Assembly (NCBI GenBank): GCA_011523545.1
Contig: WTGN01000005.1
Span: 1-51,140, forward strand
DNA length: 51,140 nt
Reading direction: 5' to 3'
Source: Chloroflexota bacterium
GTDB lineage: Bacteria > Chloroflexota > Anaerolineae > Aggregatilineales > Phototrophicaceae
Shown here: positions 32,455 through 40,704 of the stretch, piece by piece
How positions within the stretch are numbered: position 1 is the first letter of the stretch
How the letters are laid out: every line of letters starts with the position of its first letter
Program-made: the position numbers and the translations under genes
Notes under the pieces: model-generated
What the model was told of the DNA's origin: nothing
Databases searched by the model: none
What the model saw: the letters and a program-made list of their open reading frames with translations, nothing else

Positions 32455-34749
32455 CTAAGCCGAGTTGATCGCTTCCCAGATCCGATGCGGCGTCAGCGGC
32501 ATATCGAGATGGCGCAGGCCGTAGGGTTCGAGCGCGTCGACCACGGCGTTGACCACGGCCGGCGTCGAGCCGATTGTGGCGGCTTCGCCGATGCCTTTGG
32601 CGCCCAGCGGATTGAGCGTCGTCTCGGTGACGGTCTTGGCGATGGTGAAGGATGGGAAGTCGTCGGCGCGCGGCATGGCGTAATCCATCATCGTGCCGGT
32701 CAAGAGCTGACCCTGATCGTCGAACAGGACCTGCTCAAGCAAGGCTTGTCCGATGCCCTGCGCCAGCCCGCCGTGGATCTGCCCCTCGACCAGCAGCGGG
32801 CTGATGCGCGGCCCGCAGTCATCAACCGAGTAATATTCGCGCAAGCTGATGACGCCAGTATCTTTTTCGACCTCGACCACGGCGACATGCGTGCCGAAGG
32901 GGTAAATGAAATCGGGCGGGCGGAAGAAGTCGGTGGCTTCCAAACCGGTATCGATGTCATCGGGCAGGTTATCGGAATAGGCGCGCGCGGCGATTTCGCT
33001 CAAGCCCAGGCTGCGGCTGGGCACGCCCTTGACACGGTACTCGCCAGCGGCGAATTCGATATCGCCCGGCGACGCTTCCAGCATGTGGGCGGCGATTCTG
33101 ATCGCTTTCTGGCGCACTTTCTCTGAGGCGCGTACAATGGCGGAGCCGCCGATCGCCAGGCTGCGGCTGCCGAAGGTGCCGACGCCGACCGGCTGCGAAC
33201 CGGTATCGCCATGCCGCACGACGATATCCTCGTAGTCAGCGCCGATCTCGTCCGCGACCATTTGGGCGAAGGTCGTCTGCAAGCCTTGCCCGTGTGGAGA
33301 CGTGCCGGTGTACACCGTGACCGTGCCACTGGGCTCGACGCGCACCAGGCCGCTTTCATAAGGGCCGAAGCCGCACATTTCGACATAAGTCGCCAGGCCG
33401 ATGCCGAGCAGTGTCACCGAGCCATTCGCGCGGCGCTCGGCCTGTTCAGCGCGCAGGGCGGCGTAACTCGCTGTTTCCAGCGCCGCATCCAGATTGGCTT
33501 CGTAATCGCCGGTGTCATAAGTGGAGCCGGTGGGTGTTTTGTAGGGGAATTGCTCGGGCTTGATGTAATTGCGGCGGCGCACATCGGCGGCGTCCATGCC
33601 GAGCTCGTCGGCGATCATTTCGATGGCGCGCTCGACATAATAGATCGCTTCCGGGCGGCCGGCGCCGCGATAAGCCGCCACCGCGACCGTATTGGTGAAT
33701 ACATTGCTCGCTTTGAAATGCACCGACTGGATATCGTAGTTGCCGGTGGCCATCAAGCCGGTCAGGTGGGCGATGTCGTAGAAGGGCGGGTAGGCGCCCA
33801 ATTCGCCGATTACGTGCATGCGCAAGCCGAGAATGCGGCCGTCGCCGTTGAAGGCGACCTCGATATCGGCGATCTGCGAACGGCCGTGCGTGGTCGAAAT
33901 GAAGTGCTCCACGCGCGTCCCGGCCCATTTCAGCGGCATGTTATGAATCTGCGCCAGCTTGGCGACGGCGATCTCTTCCGGATAGAGCTGGTTCTTGACG
34001 CCGAAGCCGCCGCCGACATTGGGCGCGATCACCCGCAGCGTGCTTTCGGGCAGGCGCAACACGCCCGCCAGCGCAGTGCGGACGCCGTGCGGGATCTGCG
34101 TGCTGGTCCAGAGGGTGAGACCGCCGGTGACGGCATCGGGCGCCGCGGCCACCGCCCGCACTTCCATCGGCACGCCGGCCAGGCGCTGGTTCAACATGCG
34201 CTGGCTGATGACATGAGGCGCGTCGGCGAAGACCTGGTCGATGTCGTCCGTCTTTTTCTCGCCCTCGTCAACGATGTTGCTGTCCATGCTCTCGAAGACG
34301 GGCGGAGCGTCGCCGCTGTAGGCGCTGAGCAGATCGGCGGCGGCGGGCAGCTCCTCCCAGTCCACCTCGATATCGTCGAGCGCGTCTTCGGCGATCTCGG
34401 CGCTGGACGCGATGACGGCCGCCACCACTTCGCCGACATGCCGCACGCGCTCCACTGACAGGGCGAAATGGCTGTAATGTTCGAGCGCGTGGTCACCGCC
34501 GGCGACTGGCACCGTTTCCCATTGATCGCGCATATCGTCGCCGGTGACCACGGCCAGGACGCCGTCACGGGCCTCCGCCGCCGATGTGTCGATGCTCAGA
34601 ATCCTGGCGTGGGCATAGGGGCTGCGCAGGAAGGCGACCTGGCCCATGCCGGGCAGCTTGACATCGCCGACATACTTGCCGGAACCGATTATGAGGCTGG
34701 GGTCTTCTTTGCGCTTAACACTTGCGCCGATCATCGAGCGTAAGACCAT
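32455..34749 (-). CDS. Molybdenum hydroxylase large subunit, Form II CoxL-like / xanthine dehydrogenase family
   Basis: This protein of about 764 residues is the molybdopterin-binding large subunit of a xanthine dehydrogenase/CO dehydrogenase-type enzyme. [24 protein letters not shown] and [14 protein letters not shown] are family-typical. The active-site loop (about 33655-33676) reads AYRGAGR, as in Form II and general hydroxylases, not AYxCSFR of true CO dehydrogenase. The FAD and iron-sulfur subunits that normally accompany it are not next to it, so it is an orphan here. The substrate is unknown (aldehyde, purine or N-heterocycle). ATG 34749 has AAGGAG nine bases before it and fits better than the longer start at 34770. 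Confidence 0.88.
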   Translation of the reverse strand: MVLRSMIGASVKRKEDPSLIIGSGKYVGDVKLPGMGQVAFLRSPYAHARILSIDTSAAEARDGVLAVVTGDDMRDQWETVPVAGGDHALEHYSHFALSVERVRHVGEVVAAVIASSAEIAEDALDDIEVDWEELPAAADLLSAYSGDAPPVFESMDSNIVDEGEKKTDDIDQVFADAPHVISQRMLNQRLAGVPMEVRAVAAAPDAVTGGLTLWTSTQIPHGVRTALAGVLRLPESTLRVIAPNVGGGFGVKNQLYPEEIAVAKLAQIHNMPLKWAGTRVEHFISTTHGRSQIADIEVAFNGDGRILGLRMHVIGELGAYPPFYDIAHLTGLMATGNYDIQSVHFKASNVFTNTVAVAAYRGAGRPEAIYYVERAIEMIADELGMDAADVRRRNYIKPEQFPYKTPTGSTYDTGDYEANLDAALETASYAALRAEQAERRANGSVTLLGIGLATYVEMCGFGPYESGLVRVEPSGTVTVYTGTSPHGQGLQTTFAQMVADEIGADYEDIVVRHGDTGSQPVGVGTFGSRSLAIGGSAIVRASEKVRQKAIRIAAHMLEASPGDIEFAAGEYRVKGVPSRSLGLSEIAARAYSDNLPDDIDTGLEATDFFRPPDFIYPFGTHVAVVEVEKDTGVISLREYYSVDDCGPRISPLLVEGQIHGGLAQGIGQALLEQVLFDDQGQLLTGTMMDYAMPRADDFPSFTIAKTVTETTLNPLGAKGIGEAATIGSTPAVVNAVVDALEPYGLRHLDMPLTPHRIWEAINSA

Positions 34750-34798
34750 TGGGTGAAACTCCTTCGCCAACTATTGGTTTAGAATCCCGTTGAGGAGC

Positions 34799-34864
34799 GG
34801 GCGAGTCACCGCCTCGCCCCTACGGTTCATTGTGTGACGGGCGAGCCATCGCATCGCCCCCACA
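34799..34864 (-). repeat. GGGCGA hairpin repeat with two units in the same orientation
   Basis: Two units (cores GTCACCGCC and GCCATCGCA) are both followed by CCCCTAC or CCCCCACA, so they are arranged as a direct repeat rather than the usual inverted pair. The element overlaps the end of the rhodanese gene. Confidence 0.7.
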
Positions 34865-35185
34865 GATTACGTTGAAGCCTTTCTTCATCCAGCCCTTGGT
34901 GCCGTCTTCCAGGTTGAAAATCAGGTCTTGATCGTAACCCATGCCGGCGAGCAGCAGCGCCGCCTGCGAAGACCGGACGCCGGTATTGCAGACGAGCACA
35001 ACGGGCGCGTCTTCGCTGACTTCGTCCAGGCGCGCCGGGAACTCGCTCAGGGGGATATTGATCGTGCCCGGGATGTGGACCTCGGCGTGTTCTTCTTCCT
35101 CGCGCACATCAATAAGCTGGTACTCGCCGCTGTCGCCACTGGCGAATTGCCCGCGGAAGTCTTCGCTGTTGATGTCGGTGTACAT
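34820..35185 (-). CDS. Rhodanese-like domain protein
   Basis: This 121-residue single-domain rhodanese has LIDVREEEEHAEVHIPGTINIP near residue 24 and the active loop VLVCNTGVRSSQ with the persulfide cysteine near residue 69. It would carry sulfur or reduce a persulfide. ATG 35185 has GGAG upstream and fits a promoter TTGGCA-17-TATAAT at 35220-35248. The last 13 residues (GGDAMARPSHNEP) and the TAG stop come from a GGGCGA hairpin repeat, so the natural C-terminus has been replaced. Confidence 0.85.
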   Translation of the reverse strand: MYTDINSEDFRGQFASGDSGEYQLIDVREEEEHAEVHIPGTINIPLSEFPARLDEVSEDAPVVLVCNTGVRSSQAALLLAGMGYDQDLIFNLEDGTKGWMKKGFNVICGGDAMARPSHNEP

Positions 35186-35219
35186 AAGCTGGCTCCGACA
35201 ACTGTCTGCAACTGCGAAC

Positions 35220-35248
35220 ATTATAGCGACGGCGCGCCTGCTTGCCAA
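35220..35248 (-). promoter_or_regulatory. Promoter of the rhodanese gene
   Basis: On the minus strand TTGGCA (35248-35243), 17 bases, TATAAT (35225-35220), about 35 bases before the start codon. Confidence 0.7.
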
Positions 35249-35320
35249 ATGGAGCGGAAACTGGAGGTGGTGAATCACGTGGACATACCCCACTTGGCGA
35301 ATACAACACAGGTTTTTTAA

Positions 35321-35346
35321 CTACAGAGTACACAGAGGGCACAGAG
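35321..35346 (+). repeat. Short nine-base-period ACAGAG repeat
   Basis: ACAGAG occurs at 35323, 35332 and 35341, so the period is nine bases. The gap 35186-35529 holds this, the rhodanese promoter and the element at 35433; I see no gene. Confidence 0.6.
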
Positions 35347-35432
35347 TTTTGTTGTTTGCCTGGCGTGGTTTTCATGTCCTCTGAATTCACCTCTCCCGGG
35401 AACTGGGGGTGGTTCGCTCTGTCAACGCGAAT

Positions 35433-35508
35433 TGTAGGGGCGACTCTGTGAGTCGCCCAAAGTCTACGGTTTTTCCGATTTAGGGCGACCCAATGGCTCG
35501 CCCCTACA
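35433..35508 (+). repeat. Full paired GGGCGA hairpin element
   Basis: The ends are TGTAGGGGCGA and TCGCCCCTACA, 76 bases in all. The left core is CTCTGTGAG (CTC/GAG pair) and the right core is CCCAATGGC (partial pairing). Confidence 0.85.
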
Positions 35509-35529
35509 GATTCCAATTTCCCAGGTTCG

Positions 35530-36507
35530 TTATTGTCCGAGTGCCGCGTTGTGACTCGCGAGGGGCTGCGCCCGATACCAGTCCACCGTGCGGCGGAGGC
35601 CCTCTTCAAAACTGACGGATGGCTCATAATCGAGCAGCTGGCGCGCTTTGGCGATGTCGGCGCGCGAGTGTTTGATATCGCCCGAGCGTTCAGCGGCATG
35701 AATCGGCGTCAGGTCGGTCGCGAGGATCTTATTCAGCTGCGCGACCAGATGATTGACCGAGACTTGTCCGCCGGTCGCCAGATTGATGGTCTCGCCGATG
35801 GCGCCAGGCGCAGAGCAGGCGAGCAGGTTCCCCCGCACGATGTTCTCAACATAGGTGAAGTCGCGGGTCTGCTCGCCATTGCCATAAATCGTTGGTGCTT
35901 CACCCCGCAGCATCGAGCTGATGAATTTAGGGATGGCGGCGGCATAGGTGGATGTCGGGTCTTGACGCGGCCCGAAGACATTGAAGTAGCGCAGCGAGAC
36001 CGTCTCCAGGCCATAGCTGTGGCTGAAAGCGGCGGCGTAATATTCGCCGGTCAGCTTGGCGACGCCATAGGGCGAGATGGGCGCGGGCAGCATGGTTTCG
36101 ACCTTGGCGGCGCCCGCCTGATCGCCATAGGCAGAGCCGGAAGCGGCATAGACGACGCGCCTGACGCCGGCGTCGCGAGCGGCGATCAACACATTGAGCG
36201 TGCCGGTGACGCAGTGCTTGTGGGTTTCCAACGGCGCGGCGATGCTGCGCGGGACGGATGGCAGGGCGGCTTGATGCAGCAGGACATCGGCGCCGCGGCA
36301 AATTTCCCGCATGACATCGCCGTCGGTGATGCTGCCGATGGTGATGGACAAGTCGCCCCCGAGTGATTTCAGGAATTCGAGGTTTGCGCTTTTGCCGGTG
36401 AGCAGGTTATCAATGACGCGCACAGGCGCCCCGTCGCGCAGCAAGCGCTCAGCGATATGCGAGCCGATGAAGCCGGCGGCGCCGGTCACGACATAAGTTT
36501 GGGGCAT
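35530..36507 (-). CDS. NAD-dependent sugar epimerase (UDP-sugar 4-epimerase type)
   Basis: This 325-residue extended SDR has GAAGFIGSHIAERLL at the start, DVLLHQAALPSVPRS, and SPYGVAKLTGEYY with the catalytic YxxxK. FNVFGPRQDPTSTYAA with IYGNGEQTRDF is characteristic of UDP-glucose/UDP-N-acetylglucosamine 4-epimerases of the WbpP/Gne branch. It would supply sugars for surface glycans, perhaps used by transferases encoded elsewhere. The last ten residues (LASHNAALGQ) lie in the CTCGCGAG repeat shared with 25081-25130, so the end of the protein may have been altered by it. Confidence 0.88.
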   Translation of the reverse strand: MPQTYVVTGAAGFIGSHIAERLLRDGAPVRVIDNLLTGKSANLEFLKSLGGDLSITIGSITDGDVMREICRGADVLLHQAALPSVPRSIAAPLETHKHCVTGTLNVLIAARDAGVRRVVYAASGSAYGDQAGAAKVETMLPAPISPYGVAKLTGEYYAAAFSHSYGLETVSLRYFNVFGPRQDPTSTYAAAIPKFISSMLRGEAPTIYGNGEQTRDFTYVENIVRGNLLACSAPGAIGETINLATGGQVSVNHLVAQLNKILATDLTPIHAAERSGDIKHSRADIAKARQLLDYEPSVSFEEGLRRTVDWYRAQPLASHNAALGQ

Positions 36508-36572
36508 GGGTTTCCTCGTTTTTAATCCGCCCAGGATTTTAGACGCGCGGTCAAATTACCGAAAGTGTCGGT

Positions 36573-36578
36573 TATAAT
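36573..36578 (+). promoter_or_regulatory. -10 element of the DUF433/DUF5615 module 1
   Basis: TATAAT within GGTTATAATGATTGCG, a stretch shared with the start of module 2 (37404-37419). The -35 is weak in both. Confidence 0.5.
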
Positions 36579-36615
36579 GATTGCGTTGCGAGCGCGGCAA
36601 TCGGAGGACAGCGCC

Positions 36616-37005
36616 ATGGCAGAGAAGCGCGTCGAGAAAGAGATAGAGCGGCAGAAGCCGAATATCCGCGAGGAAATTGATGGGGTGAAGTTTCATACTT
36701 TGGCCCCGGGCATCACGACGCATCCGCTGGTTCGCAGCGGGCGGCCTTGCCTTGAAGGTACGACGATCATGGTGACAACGATCGCGGGACTGCAGAAATT
36801 CCAAAATATGGATGCGCAGCAAATCGCCGACCATCTGTGGCTTGAGTTGCTTATGGTGCAGAATGCGCTGAACTATTACGCCGATCACAAGCAGTACATT
36901 GATGTTTGCAACGAACTCTCCAGCATAAATGGCAAGCAGTTTGCAGAAGCGCAATATGGCACAAACCCGGATTCGATTCTATATCGACGAAAATCTGTCA
37001 CCTGA
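36616..37005 (+). CDS. DUF433-type antitoxin (module 1)
   Basis: This 129-residue protein has a DUF433 domain (HPLVRSGRPCLEGTTIMVTTIAGLQKFQNMDAQQIAD), found in antitoxins paired with PIN-like DUF5615 toxins. The N-terminal MAEKRVEKEIERQKPNIREE and following 30 residues match module 2 almost exactly; the rest is diverged. SD GGAGG is seven or eight bases before ATG 36616. Its last 50 bases overlap the toxin frame in another register, as in module 2. Its toxin is broken. Confidence 0.78.
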   Translation: MAEKRVEKEIERQKPNIREEIDGVKFHTLAPGITTHPLVRSGRPCLEGTTIMVTTIAGLQKFQNMDAQQIADHLWLELLMVQNALNYYADHKQYIDVCNELSSINGKQFAEAQYGTNPDSILYRRKSVT

Positions 37006-37294
37006 GATTGTCGCTCAGTTGAGCATGCTTGGTATCGACATCATTCGCGGTACGCTGGGCGTCGATGATCCGGTTCACTTGTAGCGCGCTACCGAAATGG
37101 GACGCGTCGTATGTACAGAAGACGACGACTTCATCAAGCTGGCGGCGCAGGGCATAGAACATGCGGGCATCATCTTGGGCGAGCAAGATGATCATTCTAT
37201 CGGCGATTGGATAAAGTACTTGCGGTTCGTCCATGATGTTCAATCTGCGGAAGAATTGAGAAACACCGTCAACTACATATTCTATGTTGACTGA
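36956..37294 (+). pseudogene. DUF5615-type PIN-like toxin, interrupted by an in-frame TAG
   Basis: Translation from ATG 36956 gives MAQTRIRFYIDENLSPEIV and continues through residue 42 (VHL), then TAG at 37082-37084, then RATEMGRVVCTEDDDF and on to YIFYVD and TGA 37292. The frame is otherwise intact and aligns along its length with the toxin of module 2, where the matching position is a leucine. A single TTG-to-TAG type change would explain it. The start overlaps the antitoxin frame by 50 bases. It probably no longer makes an active toxin, unless the stop is read through. Confidence 0.82.
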
Positions 37295-37332
37295 CTCGAA
37301 GTATATCGGCCAGGGATTAGACGGATATTGAG

Positions 37333-37410
37333 ATGCAGACCGCATCACCGCTCGAATCGAAAGCCGCTAAACTCAAACTGATCCTCGACCGCTGGGAGCA
37401 TGGGTTATAA
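37333..37410 (+). pseudogene. Truncated 5' end of a paralogue of the gene at 38228
   Basis: The 25 codons (MQTASPLESKAAKLKLILDRWEHGL) align with MENPPQLKAKATELELIVDRWE, the start of the protein at 38228; about 46 of 66 bases agree. The match stops exactly where the module 2 leader (GGTTATAATG) begins. It is best read as the head of an ancient paralogue cut off by insertion of module 2. Confidence 0.7.
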
Positions 37411-37411
37411 T
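37406..37411 (+). promoter_or_regulatory. -10 element of the DUF433/DUF5615 module 2
   Basis: TATAAT in GGTTATAATGATTGCG, identical in that stretch to module 1. It also forms the stop codon of the truncated fragment before it. Confidence 0.5.
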
Positions 37412-37455
37412 GATTGCGCAGTGGGCGCGATACCTCGCGACTGGAGGAAACTACA

Positions 37456-37845
37456 ATGGCAGAGAAGCGCGTCGAGAAAGAGATAGAGCGGCAGAAGCCG
37501 AATATCCGCGAGGAAATTGATGGGGTGAAGTTTCATACCTTGGCGCCGGGTATTACGACGCATCCTTTGATTAGAAGCGGCAAACCCTGTATCGAGGGTA
37601 CAGGCTTGAAAGTGACGGACATTGTCGCCTTGAAGAACTTTCAGGATATGACACCGGCCGATATCGCGAAGTATTATGAGATTGACCTCGCGCAAGTCAA
37701 AGACGCCTTGAATTACTACGCGGCGCATAAAGACTACATCGATACCGATATACAGTTGGACAGCATAAACCACGATCAGTTGGCCGAAGCCCAATATGGC
37801 TCATCAGGAAATCCGCTTTTATCTCGACGAAAATCTGCCTCCTGA
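37456..37845 (+). CDS. DUF433-type antitoxin (module 2)
   Basis: This 129-residue protein begins MAEKRVEKEIERQKPNIREE as in module 1 and has HPLIRSGKPCIEGTGLKVTDIVALKNFQDMTPADIAKYY, the DUF433 core. GGAGG lies eight bases before ATG 37456. Its 3' 50 bases overlap the toxin start in another frame. The toxin-binding part should be the diverged C-terminal half. Confidence 0.82.
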   Translation: MAEKRVEKEIERQKPNIREEIDGVKFHTLAPGITTHPLIRSGKPCIEGTGLKVTDIVALKNFQDMTPADIAKYYEIDLAQVKDALNYYAAHKDYIDTDIQLDSINHDQLAEAQYGSSGNPLLSRRKSAS

Positions 37846-38134
37846 GCTATTGGCGCAATTGGAGGCGCATGGTATAGATGTTGTTCGAGGCCCGCTGCAT
37901 GACAGCGACTTGAATCATCTGCTTCGCGCAACTGCACAGGGTCGCGTCCTGTGCACACAAGACAAGGATTTTACTATGTTGTTTCCTTTTGTCGATCAGC
38001 ATGCTGGGATTGTCAAGGGCTACCATTTGAAGCACAACATAGGCACGTGGGTAAAATATCTGAAGCTATTACATGGCGCCTGTACTTCTAATGAATTGAT
38101 AAACAAACTCGAATATGTCTTTCACGTAGACTGA
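37796..38134 (+). CDS. DUF5615-type PIN-like toxin (module 2)
   Basis: This 112-residue PIN-like protein begins MAHQEIRFYLDENLPPELLAQLEAHGIDVVRG. The DEN motif, GRVLCTQDKDF with its aspartates and HAGIVKG are typical of DUF5615, a compact PIN-fold nuclease family. The frame is intact. The start lies inside the antitoxin gene, with a 50-base overlap, so both are made from one message. Confidence 0.82.
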   Translation: MAHQEIRFYLDENLPPELLAQLEAHGIDVVRGPLHDSDLNHLLRATAQGRVLCTQDKDFTMLFPFVDQHAGIVKGYHLKHNIGTWVKYLKLLHGACTSNELINKLEYVFHVD

Positions 38135-38227
38135 AACGGTTTGCGTGGCGTCTGGCAACAGCGCCATTCGTTACAGCACATCGTTGTAGAATTGGTATCT
38201 CAATTATAGGACACTATCGGGCAGGCC

Positions 38228-40009
38228 ATGGAAAACCCGCCACAACTCAAAGCAAAAGCGACAGAACTGGAACTGATCGTTGATCGCTGGGAGCGGCGTT
38301 ACGAATGGCGTCTGCTTTCACGAACGGTCCCGCGCTCGCTGATGGCCGCGCTGCTGCTCAGCCTGGTCGCTGGCGCGGTGGGCGCTTTCCGTTTTCGGCT
38401 GGCGCCGGAGCAGTTGGCCTTGATCGCGGCCGGTCTCTGCGCGCTTGGCGGCATCCTCAATATCTTGTACACCCTGCTATTTCCCCGTTCGCTGGCGGAG
38501 AAGGCGCGATACTTCGATATTGAATTTGGCCTGCGGGAGCGGATTTCGACCGCCTTCGAGCTCATGCATGGCCGTATCAAGACACATCCGGAGATTGAAG
38601 CGCGGCAGATCGCCGACGCCCTGGCCCATGCGCGCGCCATTGACCCGAGCGAAGGCATCCGCATGGACTTCCGGCCGAGGGAGCTGGGGCTTCTGGCATT
38701 GTTGTCCTTGGCCATGCTGGGCATGATCCTGCTGCCGGCCTTCGTCGGGGAGGATTTCCTGCCCGATCCGCCGTCAGCCGCTGCCGAAGCGGCCAAAGAA
38801 GACCTGCGCGAGATCATCGAGACGGTCGCCAAAGACACGGACCTGGACGAAGTTGACCGGCAGGAATTGCTCGAGGCTTTGGAGATCGCGCTGGAGCGGC
38901 TGGAAGAGGAGGACATCAGCGAAGAAGAGGCCTTCGCCGCCATGAGCCAGCTGCAATCTCAATTGGAAGCGCTGGAGAACAAACTGGAAGACACGATCGA
39001 ACTTGATCAATCAACGATGGAAGCGGCCCTGGAAGCGTTGGAAGATTTTATCGCGCCTTCGGAGACCGAAGAGCAGGGCGCGCTGTCTTCAAACCAAACG
39101 GAGGAATCGTCGGCCTTGCAGGAGATGCTGAACGCCTTGGACCCCTTGTCACAGGAAGCGGCCCAAATGAGCGCCGAGGAGGCGCAGGCATTAGCTGATG
39201 CGCTGCAGCGCTCCGCTGAAGAAATGGCGCGCATGAACGAGATGATGGCGGAGCAGATGGAGGCGCTGGCGGAGGCTATGGAGAATGGCGACCTGGAGGG
39301 CTTCCAGGAAGAGATGGACGCCCTGCGGGACCAACTCGAAGCATCGCAGCGGCAGCAGGAGATGGACCAGAGCGCGCGCGCGATGCTGCAAGAACAGGCG
39401 GAGCAGGCGCAGGAGGCGGCCGAAGAGATCGCGCAGAGACAGGCGCAAGAGGGGCAGCCGCAGCCGGGAGAAGGGCAGGAGGGCCAGCCTGAGCAATCGG
39501 GCGCGGGCCAGCAGCCCAGCGAGCAGCAGAACGATCAGGCGTCGGCGGCATCGCAGCAGGGCAATCAGCCGGCCGACCGCAACCGGCCCACAACCGGCGA
39601 AAACAGGGGGACCAACCAGGACCCGCGTTCGTCGGGCGGCGGCGCGGGCGAAGGCGAGGCGAGCAACGTCAGCCTGGCGGGCAGCGGCGGCGAAGATCAA
39701 GGCGCGGAAACCGATAATCGCACCACCGGGCTGGGCGAGATCGAATACGAAGCGATCTATAGCCCGAGCGGCATCAGCGGCGGCGGCGACAAGGAAATGC
39801 GCTTGCGGACGGACCCCGGCGACACGGCGGTGGCGGAAGGCGAATTTGACGACAACCCGGTCGGCGAATCGCGCGTGAGTTACGACACCGTATTTGGCGA
39901 ATACCAGAACGCCGCCAATCGCGCGCTGGAGAGTGATTATGTGCCGCTGGGCTTGCGCGATGTAGTGCGGGAGTATTTTACATCGCTGGAGCCGTCGGCG
40001 CAGTCGTAG
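38228..40009 (+). CDS. Large membrane-anchored coiled-coil protein (DUF4175-like)
   Basis: This 593-residue protein has two membrane helices at about 38-56 and 62-84, a third at about 152-172, then a long acidic, glutamine- and glutamate-rich coiled coil at about 185-415, a Gly/Gln/Ser-rich disordered part, and a C-terminal domain ending DVVREYFTSLEPSAQS. This layout is found in DUF4175-like proteins encoded with MoxR-type ATPases and DUF58 proteins; those partners are absent here. Its start resembles the truncated fragment at 37333. The function may be in envelope assembly, as an inference from the usual neighbours. Confidence 0.75.
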   Translation: MENPPQLKAKATELELIVDRWERRYEWRLLSRTVPRSLMAALLLSLVAGAVGAFRFRLAPEQLALIAAGLCALGGILNILYTLLFPRSLAEKARYFDIEFGLRERISTAFELMHGRIKTHPEIEARQIADALAHARAIDPSEGIRMDFRPRELGLLALLSLAMLGMILLPAFVGEDFLPDPPSAAAEAAKEDLREIIETVAKDTDLDEVDRQELLEALEIALERLEEEDISEEEAFAAMSQLQSQLEALENKLEDTIELDQSTMEAALEALEDFIAPSETEEQGALSSNQTEESSALQEMLNALDPLSQEAAQMSAEEAQALADALQRSAEEMARMNEMMAEQMEALAEAMENGDLEGFQEEMDALRDQLEASQRQQEMDQSARAMLQEQAEQAQEAAEEIAQRQAQEGQPQPGEGQEGQPEQSGAGQQPSEQQNDQASAASQQGNQPADRNRPTTGENRGTNQDPRSSGGGAGEGEASNVSLAGSGGEDQGAETDNRTTGLGEIEYEAIYSPSGISGGGDKEMRLRTDPGDTAVAEGEFDDNPVGESRVSYDTVFGEYQNAANRALESDYVPLGLRDVVREYFTSLEPSAQS

Positions 40010-40622
40010 GCTTCAGTGGCTTCGCGATACATACAACGGTCGCGTTTTCGCCGTTGAATGTGAAGCTGGCTGATTTGCCGATCTGTTCAAATCCTTCGCG
40101 CAGAGAAACTGATATGGCATGTTTATTGCGTTCATGCAGATCCGTTTGCAGACGCGCGCAGCCCTCGTCCTCGGCGCGTTTGCCAGCGTGCTTGATCAGT
40201 GTCCTGCTAAGCCGGCGCCCGCGATAGGGCGGATATATCGCCAGGTAACCGATGTAGAAATCGCCATCTTGCATGTTGCTGTTGTAGAATTTCAAGGCTT
40301 TTCGCAAGCGAAACAAGTGTAGTACCGCGCGGAAGAACTGCCAGCCCGAATAGCGTACGTAGAGCAACATGCTGCGCCGCTCAAAGGCATGGAAATCGGC
40401 CGCTGAATAAGCATGAACCATGCCGGCGATTTCGCCGTTATGCTGCAAGAAACTGGTATACTCGTGGCTGTTTTCGTTTGCCTTTTGCAAAAATGTGGCT
40501 TTCAGCACGGCATTGGCGCGCTTGCCAAAGAAGTCGCTGAAAACATCCTTGCTTGAGATCTGAGCGAGCCGAGCGAAGTGATAAGCATGGTCGGAGCTGG
40601 CTTGCGCCTTGATGAGCGTCAT
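39978..40622 (-). CDS. GNAT-family N-acetyltransferase
   Basis: This 214-residue protein has the GNAT core: EIAGMVHAYS on a central strand, DFYIGYLAIYPPYRGRRLSRTLIKHA with the acetyl-CoA-binding RGRRLS loop near residue 131, and HAISVSLREGFEQIGKS. The substrate is unknown. ATG 40622 (MTLIKAQASSD) has AGGAAGG six bases before; the frame stays open to 40832 but that part lies over the next gene. The end overlaps the convergent coiled-coil gene by 32 bases. Confidence 0.85.
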   Translation of the reverse strand: MTLIKAQASSDHAYHFARLAQISSKDVFSDFFGKRANAVLKATFLQKANENSHEYTSFLQHNGEIAGMVHAYSAADFHAFERRSMLLYVRYSGWQFFRAVLHLFRLRKALKFYNSNMQDGDFYIGYLAIYPPYRGRRLSRTLIKHAGKRAEDEGCARLQTDLHERNKHAISVSLREGFEQIGKSASFTFNGENATVVCIAKPLKPTTAPTAPAM

Positions 40623-40704
40623 CGGCTGCCTTCCTGCGGCGCTGGCGGAAGCTGCCTTATTAAGATAGCCCTCAATAGACCGAGCCTGCAAGGGAAGAAT
40701 CGTC

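Noticed and set aside
33211..34458. A 415-codon open frame opposite the molybdenum hydroxylase gene
   Set aside because: Same reason: a mirror of strong coding on the minus strand, with no start context and no recognisable protein.
32455..34749. CO dehydrogenase (coxL) as a name for the molybdenum hydroxylase
   Set aside because: The active-site loop is AYRGAGR, not AYxCSFR, and coxM/coxS are not adjacent, so CO oxidation is not supported.
35109..35699. A 196-codon minus-strand frame between rhodanese and epimerase
   Set aside because: It runs through three kinds of repeat, including the GGGCGA element and the ACAGAG repeat; it is not protein-like.
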